Below, piece by piece: positions 1 to 4,096 of a DNA stretch of 5,320 bases. Source of the stretch: Alphaproteobacteria bacterium (GTDB lineage: Bacteria > Pseudomonadota > Alphaproteobacteria > Rhizobiales > Rhizobiaceae); NCBI GenBank assembly GCA_030428345.1, contig JAUIBM010000257.1:1-5320 (forward strand). The letters are read 5' to 3'. The notes beneath the pieces were generated by a model that saw only the letters and a program-made list of their open reading frames with translations, was not told the DNA's origin and did no database searches. A program made the position numbers and the translations under genes. Positions within the stretch are counted from its first letter, which is position 1, and each line of letters begins with the position of its first letter.

Positions 1-459
1 GCGCGGATCTCGCGCACGGGCGAGCCGCGCAGCTCGCACGAACTCTACACGGAACTTTCCCAGGCCATCGGCGTCTCGGTCGCCGATGTCGCCCGAATGG
101 ATTCAAGGCTGTCGGGGCCCGACACCTCGCTCAACATGACGCTTTCCGACGACGAAACCGGCTCGGAACGCATGGACTTCCTGATGGATGATGGCCCGCT
201 GCCCGACGAGACGGTCGAGGCGGTGATCGACACAGAGCGGCGATCGGCATGGCTGGCAAAGGCGCTGAACGTGCTCAATGAGCGCGAGAAACGCATCATC
301 GCCAGCCGCCGCTTGGCCGATCAGGGCGCGACGCTGGAGCAACTCGGCGGCGAACTGGGCATTTCAAAGGAGCGGGTGCGCCAGATCGAGAACCGGGCGC
401 TGGAGAAGCTGCGCAAGGCGCTCACCTCCATCGACCCCGGATTCGCCAGCGTGGCCTGA
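1..459 (+). CDS. rpoH: RNA polymerase sigma-32 family factor (RpoH, RpoH2-like), C-terminal part
   Basis: Frame 1 is open from the first base to the TGA at 457-459 and gives 152 residues, about half of the roughly 290-300 usual for RpoH; the N-terminus (regions 1-2) lies left of the window. RpoH directs RNA polymerase to heat-shock and related stress promoters. Visible: the linker motif MDSRLSGPDTSLN at residues 33-45, a region 4 beginning near the LNEREKRIIASRRL stretch (residues 92-105), and the promoter -35-binding helix-turn-helix at about residues 111-137 with the signature LGISKERVRQIE. The combination LGISKERVRQIE followed by ALEKLRKAL resembles, from memory, alphaproteobacterial RpoH2/RpoHII more than RpoH1, which tends to have S/GVSRERIRQIE and AFEKVQ. 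The RpoH family call is firm; the RpoH2 subtype is inference. The gene converges on the M48 protease gene with a 26-bp gap. Its promoter is outside the window. Confidence 0.92.
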   Translation, partial: ARISRTGEPRSSHELYTELSQAIGVSVADVARMDSRLSGPDTSLNMTLSDDETGSERMDFLMDDGPLPDETVEAVIDTERRSAWLAKALNVLNEREKRIIASRRLADQGATLEQLGGELGISKERVRQIENRALEKLRKALTSIDPGFASVA

Positions 460-482
460 ACGGCCCCGCCAACGTTTCAGGC
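454..482. terminator. Hairpin at the convergent junction of rpoH and the M48 gene
   Basis: GCCTGAA (454-460) and TTCAGGC (476-482) form a perfect 7-bp stem. CG (461-462) and CG (473-474) can add two pairs if T475 is bulged, leaving a 10-nt loop. It overlaps the rpoH stop codon and ends just before the stop of the convergent gene, a good place for a bidirectional terminator. There is no T-tract after the stem on either strand, so it is not a textbook intrinsic terminator. The structure is seen; termination is inferred. Confidence 0.4.
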
Positions 483-485
483 GAC

Positions 486-1982
486 TCAGCTATCGGTCAC
501 GATCTTCAATTTGCTCCCGGCCACCGGAAGGTCAGCCGGCCCCATTCCATTGATCAGCCTCAACAATTTGAGAGAATTGCTGCCGCTGCGCATTTTTGCG
601 GCGACGCTGCCAAGCGTATCGGATGAGCCAACCTCGATCACCTTCACCCTGAGCGGGGCCAGCGCCTTGCGCTCCGTTGCGTCGAGCTTGCGAAACGTGT
701 TGGTGATCTTGTCGGAAATGCTTCCCGCAAGCGAACTGCCGGCCGGCATGGCGGTGATGAAGCGATAGACCTGCGTGCCGATCTGGATGACCTTGATGCG
801 AAACCGCCAGCCATCGGCCTCGGCGTCGGCGGCGGCAGTCGCCAGCCCCGAGGGCGTCTTGCTTTCCACAATGGAATCCCGCTTCAGGCCGTTGACCCAT
901 CCGCTCTTCAGGTAATCCGGAAGCGATTGCCACCTGTCGATCACCGCGGCGTCGAAACGCGTCGCCGCTTCTCCGGGCCCGGTAACGATAACAGCCTTGG
1001 GCTGGTTCTCGACGCGCGCTCCCTCGGGCGCGCTGAAGGTGATGCCGAGCGCGGCATGCGAGAAGGTGCGCCCACGCACGAACCCCTCCTCGGCGGTATC
1101 GCCGAACAGCAATCCGTCTATTCCGGCGAGGTAGCGGTCGCGGTCGCGCTCGCCGACGCCCGGCGCGCCGAAGAAGCGCGCATGCCGCTTGGCCAGTTCG
1201 ACGCGCTGCGGCGTGGTCGGGTGCGAGGAAAGGAAGGAGATGTCGTCCAGCGACTCGCTCGTGCCTGCAACGAAGGTCTGATAGGCCTGCATCGTCTCCA
1301 GGAAGCGCGCCGCCGCATAGGGGTCGAAACCGGCGCGCCCGATCATGCGGATGCCGATAGCGTCCGCCTGCAGTTCCTGCTCTCGCGAGAAATCAGCAAG
1401 CTTGATCTGGTTGGCGGCCAGCGCGACGCGCGCGGCGACCGAGTCGCCCAGCACCTCATGCACCACCTCCTCGCCGACCTGCGAATTGGTGACCCGCCGC
1501 TGGCGCAGGATCGCGTGATTGGAAAGCACATGCGCCATTTCATGCGCGATGACCGCGGCGATCTCGCTGGAATCGTTCGCCAGCGCCAGCAAGCCGCGCG
1601 TCAGATACAGATAGCCGCCCGGCAGAGCGAACGCGTTTACCTTCGGCGTGTCGAGGATCGTGACCTTGTAGATGCGCGAGGGATCGTCGGATACGGCGAC
1701 GAGCCGGCCCACGATCAGCGCCAGGGCCTCTTCGGCAGACGCATTGTGATATTCGCCGCCATATTTGGCCAATACGAAGGGATGCTCGCGCTGGCCAATC
1801 TCTTCCTGCGGATCGTCGGGCCGCACAAAGCTGGTCGCATGCGAGGCGTCGTTCTTGACCGACTCAAGCCCCTGGATCACGCAACCCTGAAGGGAAAGCA
1901 GGCAGGCAAGGGCGATGAGAACACGACCCTTCGCAGCGCTGCCCGCGCCCGACGACAGCGGGCGGCTGCTTGTCGTGGCCAT
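486..1982 (-). CDS. M48 family zinc metalloprotease, predicted lipoprotein with LysM-like C-terminus
   Basis: Predicted envelope endopeptidase of family M48 (BepA/LoiP-type), which in other bacteria degrades or helps assemble outer-membrane proteins. From the ATG at 1982 it has 498 residues. An n-region with K/R precedes a hydrophobic stretch (VLIALACLLSLQG) and lipobox Cys34, so it should be a periplasm-facing lipoprotein. The zinc site is HEMAH (residues 147-151) with third ligand E203 in the EQELQAD motif (D207 also conserved). NAFALPGG (116-123) and SSHPTTPQR (252-260) are typical of the family. After the protease domain (to about 290) comes an uncharacterised globular segment (about 305-435). 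The last 55 residues resemble a LysM-type peptidoglycan-binding module (VIEVGSSDTLGSVAAKM...LINGM...KLKIV). BepA instead has TPR repeats. An in-frame GTG at 2015 would add 11 residues; both starts have weak Shine-Dalgarno sequences (TAGG before ATG, GGGG before GTG). I prefer ATG because it gives a more normal signal peptide. Stop is TGA at 488-486. Confidence 0.92.
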   Translation of the reverse strand: MATTSSRPLSSGAGSAAKGRVLIALACLLSLQGCVIQGLESVKNDASHATSFVRPDDPQEEIGQREHPFVLAKYGGEYHNASAEEALALIVGRLVAVSDDPSRIYKVTILDTPKVNAFALPGGYLYLTRGLLALANDSSEIAAVIAHEMAHVLSNHAILRQRRVTNSQVGEEVVHEVLGDSVAARVALAANQIKLADFSREQELQADAIGIRMIGRAGFDPYAAARFLETMQAYQTFVAGTSESLDDISFLSSHPTTPQRVELAKRHARFFGAPGVGERDRDRYLAGIDGLLFGDTAEEGFVRGRTFSHAALGITFSAPEGARVENQPKAVIVTGPGEAATRFDAAVIDRWQSLPDYLKSGWVNGLKRDSIVESKTPSGLATAAADAEADGWRFRIKVIQIGTQVYRFITAMPAGSSLAGSISDKITNTFRKLDATERKALAPLRVKVIEVGSSDTLGSVAAKMRSGSNSLKLLRLINGMGPADLPVAGSKLKIVTDS

Positions 1983-2008
1983 CGAAAGCCTAGCTGTGTC
2001 TGCCCGCC

Positions 2009-2037
2009 GTATCACTTCCGAACCCCACCAGCGTCAA
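2009..2037 (-). promoter_or_regulatory. Weak candidate promoter for the M48 gene
   Basis: On the minus strand TTGACG (2037 to 2032) is followed after 17 bp by TGATAC (2014 to 2009). The -35 box fits the sigma-70 consensus well; the -10 box is poor. If used, transcription would start near position 2002, downstream of the GTG at 2015, and only the ATG at 1982 could serve as start. The evidence is only the sequence match. Confidence 0.22.
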
Positions 2038-2133
2038 GCGCGCCGACTCGTTCGACAACGCTCTGTCTGGATATAAGATTATTCCGCCGAAAATAAGAAG
2101 CGAAACCTGACGGAATCTCTGCGGGCATGCGTC
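2016..2133. other. ugd to M48 intergenic spacer with an AT-rich patch
   Basis: The spacer separates two genes read in the same (minus) direction. Positions 2071-2110 hold 14 G/C of 40 (35%), against about 60% or more in the flanking genes. The minus strand there carries TCTTAT twice (2098 to 2093 and 2081 to 2076) and CTTATATCC near 2077-2069, which could supply an upstream -10 for the protease gene, but no matching -35 is convincing. ATTCCG (2081-2086) and CGGAAT (2111-2116) could pair over a 24-nt loop, too loose for a confident ugd terminator. I see no small gene here. Confidence 0.5.
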
Positions 2134-3450
2134 TCAGCCGTTGTCGTAGGGCCTGCCGATGGAGAAATAGCGCAGCGCCGATTGGGCAACTTCCTCAAGC
2201 GGATAGATGTTGCGCAGATCGATCAGGACCTTGTCGTTGAGAGCGGTTGCGACGCGGTCGAGGTCAAGCGCCCGGAACTGGTCCCACTCGGTCAGGATGA
2301 CGGCGATGTCGGCCCCGTCGATGCAGTCGAACGCTCCCTTTCGGAAGTCCACGCCGGAAAGCAGCTTGGCCGCCTCTTCCATGCCTTCTGGATCGAAGGC
2401 TCGAATCGTCGCCCCCAACTTCTGCAGTCCGGGCACGATCACGAGGCTGGGCGCGTCGCGCATGTCGTCGGTGTTCGGCTTGAAGGTGAGCCCCAGAACG
2501 GCGATCGTCTTGCCCGCAACGCTGCCCCCGGCGCCCGCGACAATGCGTTCGACCATGGCTTGCTTGCGCCGGGCGTTCGATTCCACCACCGTATTGACGA
2601 TCGTTACAGGCGTGCCGGCGTCATTGGCGGTCTTGGTCAGCGCCAACGTATCCTTGGGAAAGCACGACCCGCCATAACCCGGGCCGGCATGCAGGAATTT
2701 CGAGCCGATGCGGTTGTCGAGCCCGATGCCGCGAGCCACCTGCTGCACATTTGCGCCCACCGCATCGCAGAGGTCGGAAATCTCGTTGATGAAGCCGATC
2801 TTGACCGCCAGAAAGGCGTTGGCGGCATATTTGATCAGCTCGGCCGTGCGCCGGTCCGTCACCACCATCGGCGTCTCGTTGAGATAGAGCGGGCGGTACA
2901 ATTCCCGCAGCGACGCGATCGCGGCGTCCGACTGCGCTCCCACAACAATCCGGTCGGGATGCTTGAAGTCGCTGATCGCGGCGCCCTCGCGCAGGAATTC
3001 CGGATTGGAGGCGACGTCGAAATTCGCGTCCGGGCGATGCTTGCGGATGATCGCCTCCACTTCATCGCCGGTCCCCACGGGCACGGTCGATTTGGTGACG
3101 ATCACCGTGTAGTCGTCGATCAGGCCGGCGAGTTCCTCCGCGGCGGCGTAGACATAGGAAAGGTCGGCATGGCCGTCGCCGCGCCGCGCCGGGGTGCCCA
3201 CCGCGATGAACACCACGTCGGCCTGGCTGACCGATTGGCGCGGATCGGTATCAAAGAAAAGGCGTCCCGCCCTGGCGTTCGCCTCCACCAGCACGTCGAG
3301 GCCCGGCTCGAAGATCGGGATGCGTCCCTGCTGCAGCGCCTCGATCTTGGAGGCGTCCTTGTCGATGCAGGTGACCTGATGGCCGAAATCTGCGAAGCAG
3401 GCGCCCGATACCAGGCCCACATATCCTGTGCCGATCATAACTACGCGCAT
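2134..3450 (-). CDS. ugd: UDP-glucose 6-dehydrogenase
   Basis: Oxidises UDP-glucose to UDP-glucuronate with two NAD+ in the cytosol, supplying precursors for exopolysaccharide, capsule or LPS sugars (also called rkpK, exo5 or tuaD in some species). The 438 residues match the full family length. The Rossmann motif GTGYVG is at 7-12 with D30 at the end of the second strand (NAD preference). VGTP is at 84-87, STVPVGT at 121-127 and NPEFLREG at 149-156. K207 and N211 (KYAANAF) belong to the active site. The catalytic cysteine C263 lies in GPGYGGSCFPKD (256-267). The UDP-binding C-terminal domain begins with FKPNTDDMRDAPS (323-335). All expected catalytic residues are present. ATG at 3450 is chosen over an in-frame TTG at 3462 because GAGGA at 3460-3456 sits five bases before the ATG and the TTG would fall within this Shine-Dalgarno. 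No sugar-transferase or polysaccharide-export gene is adjacent in the window, so the polymer served is unknown. Confidence 0.97.
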   Translation of the reverse strand: MRVVMIGTGYVGLVSGACFADFGHQVTCIDKDASKIEALQQGRIPIFEPGLDVLVEANARAGRLFFDTDPRQSVSQADVVFIAVGTPARRGDGHADLSYVYAAAEELAGLIDDYTVIVTKSTVPVGTGDEVEAIIRKHRPDANFDVASNPEFLREGAAISDFKHPDRIVVGAQSDAAIASLRELYRPLYLNETPMVVTDRRTAELIKYAANAFLAVKIGFINEISDLCDAVGANVQQVARGIGLDNRIGSKFLHAGPGYGGSCFPKDTLALTKTANDAGTPVTIVNTVVESNARRKQAMVERIVAGAGGSVAGKTIAVLGLTFKPNTDDMRDAPSLVIVPGLQKLGATIRAFDPEGMEEAAKLLSGVDFRKGAFDCIDGADIAVILTEWDQFRALDLDRVATALNDKVLIDLRNIYPLEEVAQSALRYFSIGRPYDNG

Positions 3451-3454
3451 GACA

Positions 3455-3462
3455 TTCCTCAA
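3455..3462 (-). promoter_or_regulatory. Shine-Dalgarno of ugd
   Basis: The minus strand reads TTGAGGAA, with GAGGA five bases upstream of the ATG at 3450. This strong ribosome-binding site decides the start. Confidence 0.8.
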
Positions 3463-3471
3463 TCTCGCGGC

Positions 3472-3486
3472 GGGGCGCTCCGCCCC
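3472..3486 (-). other. GC-rich hairpin in the ugd leader
   Basis: GGGGCG (3472-3477), a 3-base spacer and CGCCCC (3481-3486) make a perfect 6-bp, all-GC stem about ten bases upstream of the ugd Shine-Dalgarno. No T-run follows on either strand, so it is not an ordinary terminator. It could modulate leader folding or be a by-product of high GC content. Confidence 0.35.
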
Positions 3487-3543
3487 TGCCCTGTCAGAAG
3501 TTCCGCGGGCTCAGTACAAGAGGGCGGCGCGCCGCGCAATCGC

Positions 3544-3566
3544 GAGCGCCCCGGAGCGCGTGTCAA
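3544..3566 (-). promoter_or_regulatory. Possible -35 region of the ugd promoter
   Basis: The minus strand carries an exact TTGACA (3566 to 3561) about 110 bp upstream of the ugd ATG, followed after 17 bp by GCGATT (3543 to 3538), a poor -10. It overlaps a direct repeat of TGTCA on the plus strand (3561-3565 and 3570-3574), which might be an operator. The -35 match is seen; the promoter role is inferred. Confidence 0.25.
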
Positions 3567-3575
3567 AAATGTCAC

Positions 3576-3604
3576 TTGGCGCGGCCACGGCCATCGTTTA
3601 TTCG
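3576..3604 (+). promoter_or_regulatory. Candidate promoter of tRNA-Arg
   Basis: TTGGCG (3576-3581), a 17-bp spacer and TATTCG (3599-3604), inside an AT-rich TTTATTCG stretch, end ten bases before the mature tRNA. The predicted start near 3611 would leave a leader of about four bases. Alphaproteobacterial promoters often keep TTG in the -35 and a loose -10, which fits. Confidence 0.35.
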
Positions 3605-3614
3605 TTCTGCCATT

Positions 3615-3691
3615 GGTCCCGTAGCTCAGCAGGATAGAGCATCAGATTCCTAATCTGAGGGTCACAGGTTCGAATCCTGTCGGGATCACCA
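3615..3691 (+). tRNA. tRNA-Arg, anticodon CCT (reads AGG), CCA encoded
   Basis: A complete cloverleaf is visible. The acceptor stem GGTCCCG (3615-3621) pairs with CGGGATC (3681-3687) with one G-T wobble. The D stem is GCTC/GAGC (3624-3627, 3637-3640). The anticodon stem TCAGA/TCTGA (3642-3646, 3654-3658) encloses the loop TTCCTAA, with anticodon CCT at 3649-3651. The variable region is GGGTC, the T arm is ACAGG/CCTGT with loop TTCGAAT (3669-3675), the discriminator base is A3688 and the encoded CCA is 3689-3691. All stems are intact, so the gene should be functional. It reads the rare arginine codon AGG. It is divergent from ugd. The 3' ends of such tRNA-Arg genes are frequent integration sites for genomic islands, but no integrase or repeated 3' end is present within the window. 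Confidence 0.97.
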
Positions 3692-4096
3692 ATCTTTTCA
3701 ATTACTTGCGACAAGCCCACGTCGCGCGCCGAATTTCTGGCCAGCGTCTTGCCAACTTGCCCGGCGATTGCACCATTCGGCAGCAGTGAGCGCAATTGCC
3801 TGCGCACTCAACAGTATTCCTGTACCATACCTTCCTTTCCATGAGGCTCAATGGTTCCTCATCGCTGCAACGTTCCATTCAAGATGAATATCTGGACGCG
3901 CAGCGAGCATTCGGCTCACTGTGCGAATGGTCGTCTCGAGCAAAGGGGTCGACTCTTGATTTCCAAGGCGACAATCCTTGATCCTCCACGGCGCCAATGC
4001 ATTCTTCGATCTCGACACGATTTATCCGTTCGAGCGCCCTATTCATGACACAGGGCCCACACTACCCTCACGTCTCACCTGGCCGGAGCGCCCGCA
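3692..4096. other. Non-coding spacer of lower GC between tRNA-Arg and the BchE-like gene
   Basis: About 405 bp without a convincing gene. GC is 126 of 240 bases (52.5%) over 3781-4020, against 60-75% in 60-base samples of the downstream gene. TCTTTT directly follows the tRNA (3693-3698) and may help end its transcription. Inverted repeats seen: GCGAC/GTCGC (3708-3712, 3721-3725), GCCGAAT/ATTCGGC (3728-3734, 3775-3781), GCGC/GCGC (3790-3793, 3802-3805), ATGAGG/CCTCAT (3841-3846, 3857-3862), CATTCG/CGAATG (3908-3913, 3924-3929) and CAAGG/CCTTG (3964-3968, 3976-3980). CTTGAT occurs at 3955-3960 and 3977-3982, spaced 22 bp. The promoter of the downstream gene must lie here unless it is read through from the tRNA, but I cannot place it. 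Two short frames (from 3796 and from 3851) show no recognisable protein. Confidence 0.6.
4085..4088 (+). promoter_or_regulatory. Shine-Dalgarno of the BchE-like gene
   Basis: GGAG lies eight bases before the TTG at 4097-4099. No ATG or GTG is available in this frame between the upstream stop TGA at 4046-4048 and the conserved N-terminal strand, so this site supports initiation at TTG. Confidence 0.65.

Noticed and set aside
927..2096. Plus-strand open frame of 389 codons
   Set aside because: It is antisense to the M48 protease gene, with an Arg-rich composition typical of shadow frames and no recognisable motif.
2182..3624. Plus-strand open frame of 480 codons
   Set aside because: It lies opposite ugd, whose sequence is complete and conserved; long antisense frames are common in high-GC genes. 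The translation resembles no known protein and runs into the tRNA.
3598..3807. Minus-strand open frame coding a protein with the segment DPDRIRTCDPQIRNLMLYPAELRDQ
   Set aside because: It is the antisense translation of the tRNA-Arg gene, a well-known false protein that appears in databases next to many tRNAs.
3796..4048. Two overlapping short plus-strand frames of 61 and 65 codons in the spacer
   Set aside because: Neither has a recognisable domain; the ATG at 3851 has only a GAGG with a tight 4-base spacing and the other starts at TTG without a Shine-Dalgarno. Composition is unlike the neighbouring genes.
3692..4096. Cobalamin riboswitch upstream of a B12-dependent enzyme
   Set aside because: I looked for the B12 box and the other conserved blocks of the riboswitch and found none. 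An Infernal search would settle this.
3692..4096. PpsR/CrtJ (TGT-N12-ACA) or FNR (TTGAT-N4-ATCAA) operators
   Set aside because: Each TGT in the spacer lacks ACA at the right distance, and both TTGAT occurrences lack the second half-site.
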